The position numbers were made by a program, and so were the translations under genes. The notes under the pieces are model-generated. The model was not told the origin of the DNA. It ran no database searches and saw only the letters and a list, made by a program, of their open reading frames with translations. A DNA stretch of 64,000 nt from an uncultured Clostridia bacterium (GTDB lineage Bacteria; Bacillota; Clostridia; HGM11514): assembly GCA_934464705.1 (NCBI GenBank), contig CAKSKB010000002.1, positions 62,001 through 126,000 on the forward strand, in the 5' to 3' direction. The first letter of the stretch is position 1, and each line of letters opens with the position of its first letter. Below are positions 51,479-61,128 of this stretch, piece after piece.

Positions 51479-53578
51479 GTGGAAAGAAAATTTGAGTACA
51501 ATTTAGCCGGCAGACCGCTTATTGTCGAAACCGGCAAGCTGGCGCAGCTGGCAAACGGCTCCGCACTCATAAGGTACGGGGATACGGTGGTTCTTTCGAC
51601 CGCCACTGCTTCAAAATCACCGAGAGACGGGATTGACTTTTTCCCGCTCAGCGTTGATTATGAAGAAAAACTTTATGCAGTCGGCAAAATTCCCGGCAGC
51701 TTCACAAAGCGTGAAGGAAAGCCTACAGATAAGGCAATTCTGACTTCCCGTGTGATTGACAGACCTATCCGTCCGCTCTTCCCTAAGGATATGAGAAATG
51801 ACGTTTCCGTTGTTTCGACAGTTATGTCGGTTGAGCAGGACAACTCTCCCGAAATTGCGGCAATGATTGGTTCATCAATCGCAATTTCTATTTCGGATAT
51901 TCCGTTTGACGGTCCTATAGGCGGCGTTTTTGTAGGTATGATTGACGGAGAAATCGTTATCAATCCTACCGCTGAACAGAGAGCGGTAAGCACGCTTCAG
52001 CTCACCGTTGCCGGTACCAAGGAAAAGGTTGTTATGATTGAAGCCGGCGCTAAGGAAGTTTCCGAGGACGATATGTATAACGCTATCGTTGCGGCTCATA
52101 AGGAAATCATCAAAATCTGCGAATTTATCGAAACTATCGTTGCCGAAATCGGCAAGCCTAAGTTTGAATACGAGCCCCACGGCGTGGATCATGACCTCTA
52201 CGAGGACACAAAGGCTTACGCTAAGGACGCAATCGAAAAGGCTCTCGATACCGACGATAAGACCGTAAGGGACAATAACCTTGCCGCTGTAATCGCCGAC
52301 ACTCTTGAGCATTTTGCGGAAAAATATCCCGAACTTACCGAAGGCGAACTTCGTGAAGTGTTTGAAAAAATCCAGAAGGAAATCGTTCGCCATTGGCTCA
52401 TCGATGAGCATAAGCGTGTTGACGGCCGTGCAATCGACCAGATTCGTCCGCTTTCGGCTGATGTTTCCATACTCCCGAGAACTCACGGTTCCGGCCTTTT
52501 CCAGAGAGGGCAGACGCAGGTTCTCACCTCCGTTACTCTCGGACCTATGAGCGAGGTTCAGAAGCTTGACGGTCTTGATGAAGAAGAACAGAAAAGATAT
52601 ATACATCACTACAACTTCCCGTCCTATTCCGTTGGCGAAACAAAGCCTTCGAGAGGTCCGGGAAGGCGTGAAATCGGTCACGGCGCTTTGGCTGAGCGTG
52701 CGCTTGAGCCTGTTATTCCGCCGGTTTCGGAGTTCCCTTATGCTATAAGACTTGTGTCTGAGGTTCTCAGCTCGAACGGCTCAACTTCTCAGGGCAGCGT
52801 GTGCGGCTCAACTCTTGCTCTTATGGACGCAGGCGTGCCGATTACGGCTCCCGTTGCAGGTATCTCTGTCGGTCTTGTAACAGACGGTGACAGACACCTC
52901 ACAATGCTTGATATTCAGGGGCTTGAAGATTTTTACGGCGATATGGACTTTAAGGTTGCAGGTACCAAAAAGGGTATCACCGCAATCCAGATGGATATAA
53001 AAATCCACGGTCTTACCTATGATATCATCAAAGAGGCATTCGCAAAGACAAAAGCGGCACGCGAATATATCCTCGATGAAGTAATGCTTAAGGCTATACC
53101 CGAGGTAAGAAGCGAACTTTCGCCTTATGCTCCCAAGATTACAACAATCACTATTAACCCCGATAAAATCCGCGAACTCATTGGTCCCGGAGGAAAGGTT
53201 ATTCAGGGTATTGTTGCGGAGAGCGGCGCTAAGATTGATATAGAAGAGGATGGTACGGTTTATGTTGCCGCTGTTGACCAGGCTTCCGGCAACAAGGCTC
53301 TTGAGATGATTAATGACATTATCCGTGAACCCGAAGTCGGCGAAATCTACACCGGCAGGGTTGTATCCATTAAGGAATTCGGTGCATTTGTTGAGTTCCT
53401 CCCCGGAAAAGAAGGTCTTTGCCATATTTCCGAGCTTGATACAAAGAGAGTCGGCAAGGTTGAAGATGTTGTTCACGAAGGCGACGAAATCGTTGTAAAG
53501 CTTAAAAATATCGACGCTAAAAACGGTAAGTTCAGCCTTTCGAGAAAAGACGCTCTTAAAAAAGACGAAGAAGAGTAA
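51479..53578 (+). CDS. pnp: Polyribonucleotide nucleotidyltransferase (PNPase)
   Basis: 699 residues with a GTG start at 51479 after TTGGAGG. Two RNase PH domains (starts YNLAGRPLIVETGKLAQLAN; second with GRREIGHGALAERALEPVIP), an alpha-helical linker, a KH domain (INPDKIRELIGPGGKVIQGI) and an S1 domain (GRVVSIKEFGAFVEFLPGKE). It degrades RNA phosphorolytically from the 3' end. The leader before it, 51353-51478, holds small hairpins (CCGATTCTTCGG) that might serve autoregulation. Confidence 0.97.
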   Translation: MERKFEYNLAGRPLIVETGKLAQLANGSALIRYGDTVVLSTATASKSPRDGIDFFPLSVDYEEKLYAVGKIPGSFTKREGKPTDKAILTSRVIDRPIRPLFPKDMRNDVSVVSTVMSVEQDNSPEIAAMIGSSIAISISDIPFDGPIGGVFVGMIDGEIVINPTAEQRAVSTLQLTVAGTKEKVVMIEAGAKEVSEDDMYNAIVAAHKEIIKICEFIETIVAEIGKPKFEYEPHGVDHDLYEDTKAYAKDAIEKALDTDDKTVRDNNLAAVIADTLEHFAEKYPELTEGELREVFEKIQKEIVRHWLIDEHKRVDGRAIDQIRPLSADVSILPRTHGSGLFQRGQTQVLTSVTLGPMSEVQKLDGLDEEEQKRYIHHYNFPSYSVGETKPSRGPGRREIGHGALAERALEPVIPPVSEFPYAIRLVSEVLSSNGSTSQGSVCGSTLALMDAGVPITAPVAGISVGLVTDGDRHLTMLDIQGLEDFYGDMDFKVAGTKKGITAIQMDIKIHGLTYDIIKEAFAKTKAAREYILDEVMLKAIPEVRSELSPYAPKITTITINPDKIRELIGPGGKVIQGIVAESGAKIDIEEDGTVYVAAVDQASGNKALEMINDIIREPEVGEIYTGRVVSIKEFGAFVEFLPGKEGLCHISELDTKRVGKVEDVVHEGDEIVVKLKNIDAKNGKFSLSRKDALKKDEEE

Positions 53579-53586
53579 ATAAATTT

Positions 53587-53617
53587 AAGCCATCTGCGTT
53601 TTTCGCAGATGGCTTTA
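53587..53617 (+). terminator. pnp terminator
   Basis: AAGCCATCTGCG/CGCAGATGGCTT perfect 12-base stem with a short T loop. Confidence 0.9.
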
Positions 53618-53624
53618 GTTTGCC

Positions 53625-53661
53625 AAAAATCCCTGTTTCACATTCAAGCAAAACAGGGATT
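53625..53661 (-). terminator. Terminator of the oxidoreductase gene
   Basis: AATCCCTGTTT/AAACAGGGATT stem with a 12-base loop; on the minus strand it is followed by TTTTT. Confidence 0.85.
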
Positions 53662-53668
53662 GGTATAA

Positions 53669-54718
53669 TTATTTGTCGTCAATATCAATTCTTGTGCCGG
53701 TTTCGGAGGACTTGAAGCAAGCTTCCATAACCTTCAGCACTGCTCTTACTTCTGGCAGCTTTATCTTCTGAGGCTCAGTGCCGTCTATGGCTTTTACGAG
53801 ATTTCTGTAGAAATCATGAACATCTGAAACAGGTCTTTCAACCTCGTAGGTATCAAGTGTGATTTCGTCTCTCGGAGCCATAGTTTTGGTGATTCCGGCA
53901 GCGGTCTGTACCGGAAGAACTTCCTTTTCGTTCCACGCCTTAAGCTTTGCAACCTGTGCGTTTTTGGTCCAGTCTGTAATAATAGCCGTGCCTTTTTTGC
54001 ACTGCATATAGAACCTCGGAAGCGGAATAAAATTGTAAGTTCCGACTTCAACATAGCCCCTCATGCCATCGTTAAAGTACATTTCAAGCTTGAAACCGTC
54101 GTCAACCTCGTCATTGGTGTAGTTCGTTGTGGTGCAGTACACATTTTTAACGCCGGTGGTGTTGAGCTGCAGCATTTGGTCGATGAGGTGAACGCCCCAG
54201 TCGAGAATCATACCGCCGCCGTACTGCTTGTGGCATCTCCAGTCGCTCGGAATACCTCTCGAGCCGTGAACTCTCGATTCAATATTAAGCGGAGCGCCGA
54301 TATCGCCGCTGTCGATAATCTTTTTGATTCCGAGAAAATCAACATCCCATCTTCTGTTCTGGTGAACCGTGAACAGCGAGCCGCTGCGCTTTGAAGCGTC
54401 AACCATTTCGTCAAACGCAGCAACCGACATTTCAACCGGCTTTTCGCAAACAACCGATTTTCCTGCTTCGAGAGCGCGGATAACAAGTTCCTTATGGACA
54501 TCGTTCGGGGTTGCAACCACGATGATGTCAACGCTTTTATCGTCAAAAGCCTGCTGTGCGGAAGCGTATGTGTGAATACCCTTCGACTGCGCAAGCTCCA
54601 TTCTTTCCTGCTTAATGTCATAGATACCTGCAAGGGAAACAACATCACTTTTAAGGCAGTGATCGGCATGCCAGCCGCCCTGACCGCCGTACCCGATAAC
54701 AACTACATTTTTCTTCAT
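53669..54718 (-). CDS. Gfo/Idh/MocA family oxidoreductase
   Basis: 349 residues. The Rossmann motif is VVVIGYGGQGGWHADHC; the catalytic/cofactor block is VVATPNDVHKELVIRALEAG with EKPVEMS after it; the C-terminal domain has YGGGMILDWGVHLIDQML with the usual Asp/His. These enzymes oxidise or reduce sugars, inositols or their derivatives with NAD(P). The gene stands alone, with a strong promoter and a LacI-type operator, so it is induced by some sugar. Substrate cannot be deduced. Confidence 0.9.
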   Translation of the reverse strand: MKKNVVVIGYGGQGGWHADHCLKSDVVSLAGIYDIKQERMELAQSKGIHTYASAQQAFDDKSVDIIVVATPNDVHKELVIRALEAGKSVVCEKPVEMSVAAFDEMVDASKRSGSLFTVHQNRRWDVDFLGIKKIIDSGDIGAPLNIESRVHGSRGIPSDWRCHKQYGGGMILDWGVHLIDQMLQLNTTGVKNVYCTTTNYTNDEVDDGFKLEMYFNDGMRGYVEVGTYNFIPLPRFYMQCKKGTAIITDWTKNAQVAKLKAWNEKEVLPVQTAAGITKTMAPRDEITLDTYEVERPVSDVHDFYRNLVKAIDGTEPQKIKLPEVRAVLKVMEACFKSSETGTRIDIDDK

Positions 54719-54750
54719 TGTAAAGACCTCACTTCAGTAGTCAGAATTAC

Positions 54751-54768
54751 GATGTAATCGATTACATC
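54751..54768. promoter_or_regulatory. LacI/CcpA-type operator of the oxidoreductase gene
   Basis: GATGTAATCGATTACATC is a perfect 18-base palindrome whose core TGTAATCGATTACA follows the LacI-family pattern TGNAANCGNTTNCA. It lies just downstream of the -10, a roadblock position. The regulator is not in this window. Confidence 0.85.
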
Positions 54769-54775
54769 TATAAGA

Positions 54776-54804
54776 AGTATACTCCATTTGCCCGTATTTG
54801 TCAA
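54776..54804 (-). promoter_or_regulatory. Promoter of the oxidoreductase gene
   Basis: Minus-strand TTGACA (54799-54804), 17 bases, TATACT (54776-54781). Confidence 0.85.
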
Positions 54805-54951
54805 CAATTTTTTTCAATAAACACAATTAAAATAGAAAAAATGAAAAAAATTTTTTTGTGCAATTTTAACAAGTTTTCAAAAAATACTGTTCAAATTGGA
54901 TTTTTTATGCTATACTATATGTAATAATTGATTTTTTCGGAGGATATGCTT

Positions 54952-55404
54952 ATGAAATGTCCGTTTTGCGGTGCGGTTGACAGCAAGGTTATCGATTCAC
55001 GCTCCACCGAGGAGGGTGTGTCGATAAGGCGCAGGCGTGAGTGCTTTAAGTGCGCCAAACGATTTACAACTTATGAAAAGGTTGAAAGCATCCCGATTAT
55101 GGTTATAAAAAAGGACAAGCGCAGAGAACCTTTCGACAGCTCAAAAATTATGCGCGGTCTTACTCGTGCGTGCGAGAAACGCCCGATTTCGGTTGATATG
55201 ATTGAGGATATGGTCTTTAAAATTGAAACGAAAATCTATAATACTCTGGAGCGTGAAATAACCAGCGACCAGATCGGCGAAATGCTGCTTGAGCAGCTAA
55301 AGGATGTCGATGAGGTTGCGTTTATCCGCTTCGCTTCGGTTTACCGTGATTTTAAGGATATTGAAACATTCAGGAACGAAATTAATAAGATTATGAGACA
55401 CTGA
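54952..55404 (+). CDS. nrdR: Transcriptional repressor NrdR
   Basis: 150 residues, ATG behind GGAGG. The zinc ribbon is MKCPFCGAVDSKVIDSR with RRRRECFKCAKRFTTYE, followed by the ATP-cone KKDKRREPFDSSKIMRGL. NrdR represses ribonucleotide reductase genes when dATP is high. No NrdR box or nrd gene is in the window. The acetyltransferase gene begins two bases after its stop. Confidence 0.96.
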   Translation: MKCPFCGAVDSKVIDSRSTEEGVSIRRRRECFKCAKRFTTYEKVESIPIMVIKKDKRREPFDSSKIMRGLTRACEKRPISVDMIEDMVFKIETKIYNTLEREITSDQIGEMLLEQLKDVDEVAFIRFASVYRDFKDIETFRNEINKIMRH

Positions 55405-55406
55405 TT

Positions 55407-56009
55407 ATGAGTTCGATGAAAGAAAAAATGCACACGGGTGAACTTTATCTTCCGGGCGACGGGGAAATTACCGCAAGGCAGATAAAATGTCTTGACAAGC
55501 TTTATGATTTTAATGCTACACGACCTGCAGAACTTGAAAAGCGGTCTGCAATGCTTAAAGAAATGTTCGCCGAAATCGGCGATGGCTGCTACATAGAACC
55601 GCCGTTTCATGCGAATTTCGGCGGCGCTCATGTGCACTTCGGCAATAATATTTACTGCAATTTTAACCTGACAATGGTTGATGACACGCATATTTATGTC
55701 GGTGACTGCACAATGTTCGGTCCGAATGTGACGGTTGCAACCGCAGGGCACCCTATCCTCCCCGAACTTCGGGAGAAGGCTTACCAGTATAACGCAGCCG
55801 TGCACATCGGCAGAAACTGCTGGATTGGTGCGGGCGCAATAATTTTGCCGGGGGTCACAATCTGTGACAATTCCGTAATCGGTGCCGGCAGCGTTGTTAC
55901 AAAAGATATTCCGCCGGATGTTGTTGCCGTCGGTAATCCGTGCAGAGTGCTGCGGAAAATCGGAGAGCATGACCGCGAATATTATTTCAGGGATAAAAAA
56001 ATCAAGTAG
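55407..56009 (+). CDS. Sugar O-acetyltransferase (LacA/Maa type, hexapeptide repeat)
   Basis: 200 residues. The N-terminal cap (MHTGELYLPGDGEITARQIK) and left-handed beta-helix are those of maltose/galactoside acetyltransferases; the catalytic His is in ATAGHPILPE. Residues IGRNCWIGAGAIILPGVTIC followed by NSVIGAGSVVTKDIPP form the hexapeptide turns. It transfers acetate from acetyl-CoA to sugars. It begins two bases after nrdR, so it may be co-transcribed by read-through. Confidence 0.9.
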   Translation: MSSMKEKMHTGELYLPGDGEITARQIKCLDKLYDFNATRPAELEKRSAMLKEMFAEIGDGCYIEPPFHANFGGAHVHFGNNIYCNFNLTMVDDTHIYVGDCTMFGPNVTVATAGHPILPELREKAYQYNAAVHIGRNCWIGAGAIILPGVTICDNSVIGAGSVVTKDIPPDVVAVGNPCRVLRKIGEHDREYYFRDKKIK

Positions 56010-56076
56010 TTCCATATTTTTTGCATTGACTCCTCCCATGTGTTATGTTAACATAATATACGGGAGGTTTTAATTT

Positions 56077-56805
56077 ATGAGGAAAAAGATAAAGAAGATT
56101 CTTGGGATAGCCGCAATTATGATAGCGGTATCCGGGGGAAAGGCATGGGCTGATGTCCCGGCGGATGTGCGGATAAACGGGGCATTTCTCAGGCAGCACG
56201 ATGCGTTTATCGAATCGGGAAGAGCGTATGTTCCCCTCAGGCTTGCGGCGGAGAAGCTTGGGTTTGATGTGGACTACGCTGAAAACGGGATTACGGTTGG
56301 GGGCAGCGCCGTAACGCAATACCGAATATTAAACGGAACGGCATACATTCCCGCTCGGGCACTCGGTGAAATGACCGGGTGTGAAGTTTCGTGGGATTCA
56401 TCGCTTTTCACAGTTGATATTTCAAATACCGAGTTTGAGGCGGACGACAGCCTTTACTGGCTTTCGAGGATAATTTCAGCCGAAAGCGAAGGTGAAATTT
56501 TTGACGGCAAGGTGGCTGTCGGAAATGTGGTGCTCAACAGGGTTGCGTCACCGGAATATCCGTCAACGGTGCGTGAGGTGGTGTTTGACAATAAACACGG
56601 CGTTCAGTTTACGCCCTCTGTCAACGGCAGAATTTACAACACACCGACAAATGCGTCCGTAACCGCCGCAAAATACGCAATGAGAGGAAGCGCCCCGGCA
56701 GGCGGCTCGCTGTTTTTTCTGAATGAAAAGATTGCGTCGAATAAGTGGATTGTCAATAACCGCACTTTTTTTACCACGATAGGCAATCATAATTTTTATT
56801 TGTAA
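56077..56805 (+). CDS. SleB-like cell-wall hydrolase with stalk domain
   Basis: 242 residues. A signal peptide (KILGIAAIMIAVSGGKAWA) is followed by a copper-amine-oxidase-N-type domain (about 28-115; AYVPLRLAAEKLGFDVDYAE) and a SleB/CwlJ hydrolase domain: LSRIISAESEGEIFDGKVAV, GNVVLNRVASPEYPSTVREV and QFTPSVNGRIY. The catalytic Glu is expected in ISAESEGE. Such enzymes cut spore cortex or vegetative peptidoglycan. ATG lies behind GGGAGG. Confidence 0.88.
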   Translation: MRKKIKKILGIAAIMIAVSGGKAWADVPADVRINGAFLRQHDAFIESGRAYVPLRLAAEKLGFDVDYAENGITVGGSAVTQYRILNGTAYIPARALGEMTGCEVSWDSSLFTVDISNTEFEADDSLYWLSRIISAESEGEIFDGKVAVGNVVLNRVASPEYPSTVREVVFDNKHGVQFTPSVNGRIYNTPTNASVTAAKYAMRGSAPAGGSLFFLNEKIASNKWIVNNRTFFTTIGNHNFYL

Positions 56806-56808
56806 AAG

Positions 56809-56850
56809 GTTTTCGGGGTTCCCGAAAACCGAAAACCCCTGTTTTGCTTA
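56809..56850 (+). terminator. Terminator after the SleB-like gene
   Basis: GGTTTTCGGG/CCCGAAAACC perfect 10-base stem with a two-base loop; the strand then carries a second GAAAACCCCTGTTTT stretch. Confidence 0.7.
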
Positions 56851-56857
56851 TAGCAAA

Positions 56858-57174
56858 TGAACCGACCCCCAAAAGTTAGACCAAAAATCTAACAAATAGG
56901 AGGTCGGTTTTTTTAGTGGCAAAATATAGTTATGAATTTAAACAATGGGAATACTGAAACAGGAAATGTATTATGGAACCACATATTACAGTTTTGATGA
57001 ACTTAAACAAGCTATTGAAAAATATATTAAATATTACAACGAGAAAAGAATCAAAGAGAAACTTGGGTGGATGAGTCCGGTACAATATCGGCTTAACATC
57101 TTGGCTGCATAGAAATAGCGTAGCAGCCATAAAACTACTACGCTATTTAAAGTCTAACTTTTGGGGGTCACATC
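56858..57174 (+). mobile_element. Internally deleted IS3-family element (317 bases)
   Basis: The ends are inverted repeats that share GACCCCCAAAAGTTAGAC exactly (56864-56881 and 57152-57169) and begin TGA/end TCA. Inside, a GTG start at 56916 behind AGGAGG opens VAKYSYEFKQ, the first residues of an IS3-type OrfA, and soon stops. The next part encodes GILKQEMYYG and YNEKRIKEKLGWMSPVQY, the C-terminus of the integrase-core OrfB. About 1 kb between them, including the catalytic D, D and E, has been lost, joining the ends near 56945. A hairpin AAATAGCGTAG/CTACGCTATTT lies before the right end. No target duplication is obvious. It could be mobilised only by a full copy elsewhere. Confidence 0.85.
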
Positions 57175-57204
57175 ATGATACGCACCCGGGGTTTTATATG
57201 CCTT

Positions 57205-60200
57205 TTATTTAACCGGATTGAACTTATTGATTTCGTAGATTGTTACATCGTTTTCGTCATCCGTGCCGACAAAGACCACATTTTCTTTTGCCGGTTCAAA
57301 TCCGGAAACCGCAATCGGTTTCAAATCATCGTTAAAGTATGCAAAAAGCTTTGTTTCGGCATTTTCGGGAACCGTGATATTCAATTCCGCCTGTTCGGAC
57401 TTTCCGGCTTCAATATTGAGTTTTGCTGTTTTGAATCCGTCAAGCCTTTTAACTCCGTTTTCGGATTTATAAACCGCCAGAACTACGGTTACGCCTGAGG
57501 TTTCGGTATAATTATTTGAAGCATTAAACGAAACCGACGCATTGCCGGGCTTAAATTCATTTGCGGATTCGCCGTCTATTTTAAGCTGAATACCCGAAAT
57601 GACAACGCTGCCTTCCCTATCCGGAGCTTTAATAAATTCGGATTTTGTTTCGATTGAATGCGATTTTGCAATTCCGAAGCTGTCAACGCTTGTTGCGGTA
57701 ACTACCGCTTTTACATATTTGTCCGAATCGGAAGCCTTAGCGGTATATGTTTTACCGTCCGCAATATCCGTCCAGGAAACGCCGTCCGCAGAATTCTGCC
57801 ACTTGTACGAAAGTACAGGCTTTGCATAGGGGTTAACATCATACATTTCGCCCTCTGCCGTAAATGTTGAACCTACGCCCTTGTTTTCGCCGCCGAGTTC
57901 TGCTTTTGATACTCTCGGGAGAACATCGTAGAGGAGGTCATCGCCCGGCAGCTCAAGAATGAAGAAATCGTCAAACATGAATTTTGCCGGATTGCTTTCG
58001 GAAATCGGTGCGTCAGCCGCATAATCGCCTGCCGTACCGCCGCTGCCGCTCATTGTAACGGTAAATGCAGTTGTTCCTCCCGAGTTGCTCTGCGGTTCGC
58101 CGTCAAGTGTGATTCCTTCAATTTTATAGCCGAGAGAGTATCTTGTCCAGTCTGTCGTAAAGTCCCCCATGGAGGTATTTATCCATTTTCCGCCCCCGCC
58201 GAGGTCAGATGTAAGGTTGGTATCCTTACCCTTTTTGCCCGAGAACACATAGGGCTTTGAATTTGCAGGAATAAGATAGAATCCGATTGATGTCTGCAAA
58301 TCTTCTCTCGTCTTTTTCGCCCATATCGACATAAAATATGTGTAGCCCGCCTTGAAATTATAACTGCGCTGACTGAGCCTGTCGGAGCGGTCATTAGACG
58401 AGCTTCCGGTTGTGGGTTTGGTTCTTGTTACAACTGCTGCGCCGCTTCCGGCTATGCCCGCGGCTTCATCATAGGAAACCTTTGCAATGTTCGGAAATCT
58501 TGTGGTGAAGCTTTCCGCAGACGCTTTTGTATTAGCGTCATTATAATACATAATGTCGCCGTATTTGCTGATTCTGATTTTTAAGTATTCCTCATCGGTT
58601 TTCTCAAAACCTTCGGAGGTTGTGTTTTTGGCAATTGCAGCGGCTCTGAGGTATTTGCCTATAACATCGGCGGTGATTTTATACGAAGCGCCGTCGGAAA
58701 TATCCGTCCAGCTGAATCCGTTATCCTCGGAAATCTGCCACTTATAAGAAAGTGAGGGCATATCCGCAGAAGGGTTAACATCATAGCGCTCCGCATTTAC
58801 GGTTATTGTTGTGCCTTCGCCGAGATTTTCGGTATCGTAGCTTGCGCCGAGATTGCAAACCATGGGTAGAACATCGGATTTTGCGTCGCCGTCCTTAACC
58901 TCAACGCACATGAAATCGTCAACAAGTGTCTTGCCGCCGAGCGTAAGTTCGGCAACTGCGGATGAATCATCTGCGGATGCCTTATCTTCAAATGTGATTC
59001 TTGTCCATACGCCTGCCTTTGCCTCTGCGGCTTCGGACGAAACGGATGAAGAATTACGGTTTACTTTTATTGCTGCGGTCATATCGGTTTCCGGCTTTAC
59101 AAAAACGGAATAATAATATGTATATCCGCCGCGAACCGGGTGAGCCGCTGTTTTTAACGAACCGTCAGCCGACGCTGCGGTTGTGCCGCTCATTCCGTCT
59201 GCCGATTTTGTGATGTTTTCAAAAGCGGTTGTTTCGCCTTCAAAATCACCCTGCTTGGAAATTACCGCCATGGAATTTGCGGCAATCTTAATAATTTCGG
59301 TATCAACGGGGGTCCCCTCAATATCATAAGCGTTTACGGGGGTTATTCTGCATTTGATATATTTATCGCTGTCGCTGTCGGAAACGGTGTATTCCTTGCC
59401 TGTTGCAATTACCGAAAACTCGCCGTTTAAGCTGCCCGATGAAAGCCATTCGTATTTATGCGTTCCGGCGGAAATAGAGTTTCCTTTGTAGGTGAACGAA
59501 GCCGTAAGCTTGCCGCCTGTAAAAGCGTCGCCCTCCAATGCCGGATTAAGTGCCTGGGGCTTAACGGTAGGCTTTCCGTCATCTACGAGGAAATATCCTA
59601 TTCCGTACATTGTGCCTCCCGTAGAGCCGGCAGCGGTTGTCATTTCAACTATATATGTATCGAAAGGCAGACCTGAGAACGAATAATTGCCCGAGGGCTT
59701 ATAATATGTAATATTCTGGTATCTTCCGATTGTTGCGGTTTTGTAAACCTTTGTAAGATCATTTGCTTTGTAAATGTTTGTAACAAGATTGCCGCCTTTG
59801 GGGCCGTTTGCGCCGAATATACCGAACGCCGTTCCGGTAAACCTGTAGTACATTTTTGAACCGGCTGTGCTTGAAACGGACAGAATATCCATATGCTTTC
59901 CGACATTTGAACTGTATGTACCGTCGCTTACCGTGTTGGTATCAGCCCAGTCGCCGTCTGTTATGAGCATATGATCGGCAGTCAGCTTTGCGGCAGCATC
60001 GGCGAGAGTGTAACCCGAAGAAAGCCCGGCTTCCGCCGCAGTTTTATAATCAGCTCTTACGATTCTGTCTTCCGAGGTATATCTGTTTCCTGCGTTTGTG
60101 TCAACGCAGATAGGGTGCTCGGTTGCGGAAGTGTAAAAAAGAGGGTTTTCCAAAACGGTGTTTCTTTTGAAAAATCCGTCCCGGCTCATAACTTCAATCA

Positions 60201-60876
60201 TTCTGTCGGCATAAACCCTGTACCCCTTGTTGTTGGGGTGAGTGTTATCAACGGTGAGGGTGTTTTCTTTATCATCCCTGTTCCATACATATTCACCCTT
60301 TTCAACGCCCTCCCAGATGAAGGTGTTAAGGTCGATTTCGGGAATATTATATGCCTTTGCAACCTGGCTCATATAAGATGCCGCGCGCGTAACATTTTCG
60401 TGCGCAAGGCAGGTTGTGTAAAGAAATATTATTTCCGGAACCTTCGGAAGCTTCTGCAGCTGGCGCACTATATTTTCCATATAGTTTTTGAGCGGTTCCT
60501 CCGCGGTGCCCGCATCGTTTACCGCAAATTCAACGAACACGATGTCGGGGTTTGCGTATGTAATATCCTTATTGATTCGCTGAAGCCCGAAAGCTGCGCC
60601 CGTTCCGCCGACGCCGCCGTTGATTTCGGTAACTTTAGCGCCGTTTGTACGGGTTTTCTGAAAAAACTCGTTTGTTATCAGCGTTGCGTAACGGTTTGAA
60701 CTTGGGCTTGAGCCTGCGCCCTCCGTGATTGAGCCGCCTAAGAAAGCGACAGTCAAATCCTTGCTTGTGTCAAGAAAATTGTCCAGCCCGGACTGTGCCT
60801 CTGCATTTACGGAAACCGCAAAAACACAGGACAAAACCACAAGCATGGATAATATCATTGCTGCAATTTTCTTCAT
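57205..60876 (-). CDS. Large secreted SGNH hydrolase with CBM-like and Ig-like modules
   Basis: 1223 residues. Signal peptide MKKIAAMILSMLVVLSCVFA. The SGNH domain (about 38-230) has block I GGSITEG with S49, block III FVEFAVNDAG and D210-N-T-H213. After it come a carbohydrate-binding-like part, three Ig-like repeats with the pattern SYKWQ(I/N)S..G.SWTDI.DG, and two CBM4/9-like modules (such as GYTYYYSVFVKPETDMTAAI). Such enzymes deacetylate or de-esterify plant polysaccharides. No SLH or sortase anchor is visible, so it is free or held by the modules. Substrate is inferred from modules only. Confidence 0.86.
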   Translation of the reverse strand: MKKIAAMILSMLVVLSCVFAVSVNAEAQSGLDNFLDTSKDLTVAFLGGSITEGAGSSPSSNRYATLITNEFFQKTRTNGAKVTEINGGVGGTGAAFGLQRINKDITYANPDIVFVEFAVNDAGTAEEPLKNYMENIVRQLQKLPKVPEIIFLYTTCLAHENVTRAASYMSQVAKAYNIPEIDLNTFIWEGVEKGEYVWNRDDKENTLTVDNTHPNNKGYRVYADRMIEVMSRDGFFKRNTVLENPLFYTSATEHPICVDTNAGNRYTSEDRIVRADYKTAAEAGLSSGYTLADAAAKLTADHMLITDGDWADTNTVSDGTYSSNVGKHMDILSVSSTAGSKMYYRFTGTAFGIFGANGPKGGNLVTNIYKANDLTKVYKTATIGRYQNITYYKPSGNYSFSGLPFDTYIVEMTTAAGSTGGTMYGIGYFLVDDGKPTVKPQALNPALEGDAFTGGKLTASFTYKGNSISAGTHKYEWLSSGSLNGEFSVIATGKEYTVSDSDSDKYIKCRITPVNAYDIEGTPVDTEIIKIAANSMAVISKQGDFEGETTAFENITKSADGMSGTTAASADGSLKTAAHPVRGGYTYYYSVFVKPETDMTAAIKVNRNSSSVSSEAAEAKAGVWTRITFEDKASADDSSAVAELTLGGKTLVDDFMCVEVKDGDAKSDVLPMVCNLGASYDTENLGEGTTITVNAERYDVNPSADMPSLSYKWQISEDNGFSWTDISDGASYKITADVIGKYLRAAAIAKNTTSEGFEKTDEEYLKIRISKYGDIMYYNDANTKASAESFTTRFPNIAKVSYDEAAGIAGSGAAVVTRTKPTTGSSSNDRSDRLSQRSYNFKAGYTYFMSIWAKKTREDLQTSIGFYLIPANSKPYVFSGKKGKDTNLTSDLGGGGKWINTSMGDFTTDWTRYSLGYKIEGITLDGEPQSNSGGTTAFTVTMSGSGGTAGDYAADAPISESNPAKFMFDDFFILELPGDDLLYDVLPRVSKAELGGENKGVGSTFTAEGEMYDVNPYAKPVLSYKWQNSADGVSWTDIADGKTYTAKASDSDKYVKAVVTATSVDSFGIAKSHSIETKSEFIKAPDREGSVVISGIQLKIDGESANEFKPGNASVSFNASNNYTETSGVTVVLAVYKSENGVKRLDGFKTAKLNIEAGKSEQAELNITVPENAETKLFAYFNDDLKPIAVSGFEPAKENVVFVGTDDENDVTIYEINKFNPVK

Positions 60877-60913
60877 AGTAAAAACCTCTCCTTATTTTAA
60901 TTTATATACACTC

Positions 60914-60942
60914 ATTATACAGCAATTCATCCTTTGAAACAA
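60914..60942 (-). promoter_or_regulatory. Promoter of the SGNH hydrolase gene
   Basis: Minus-strand TTGTTT (60937-60942), 17 bases, TATAAT (60914-60919); the -35 is weak. Confidence 0.55.
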
Positions 60943-61068
60943 TTCGCATTTTAAACAAAAGAAACATCATGATTTTGTGCAACTTGCTGAAAAATTTTTT
61001 TGTTCGTATCAAAAAATGCATTATTTGCTATTAAATATGTGTTTTTTAATATTATATTTTTAAAAGTG

Positions 61069-61098
61069 TTGACTTTTTATATTGCAAGATTGTATAAT
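61069..61098 (+). promoter_or_regulatory. Promoter of the beta-helix protein gene
   Basis: TTGACT (61069-61074), 18 bases, TATAAT (61093-61098). Confidence 0.7.
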
Positions 61099-61128
61099 GA
61101 TTATAAAAAAACCAAAGGAGAAACTTGT

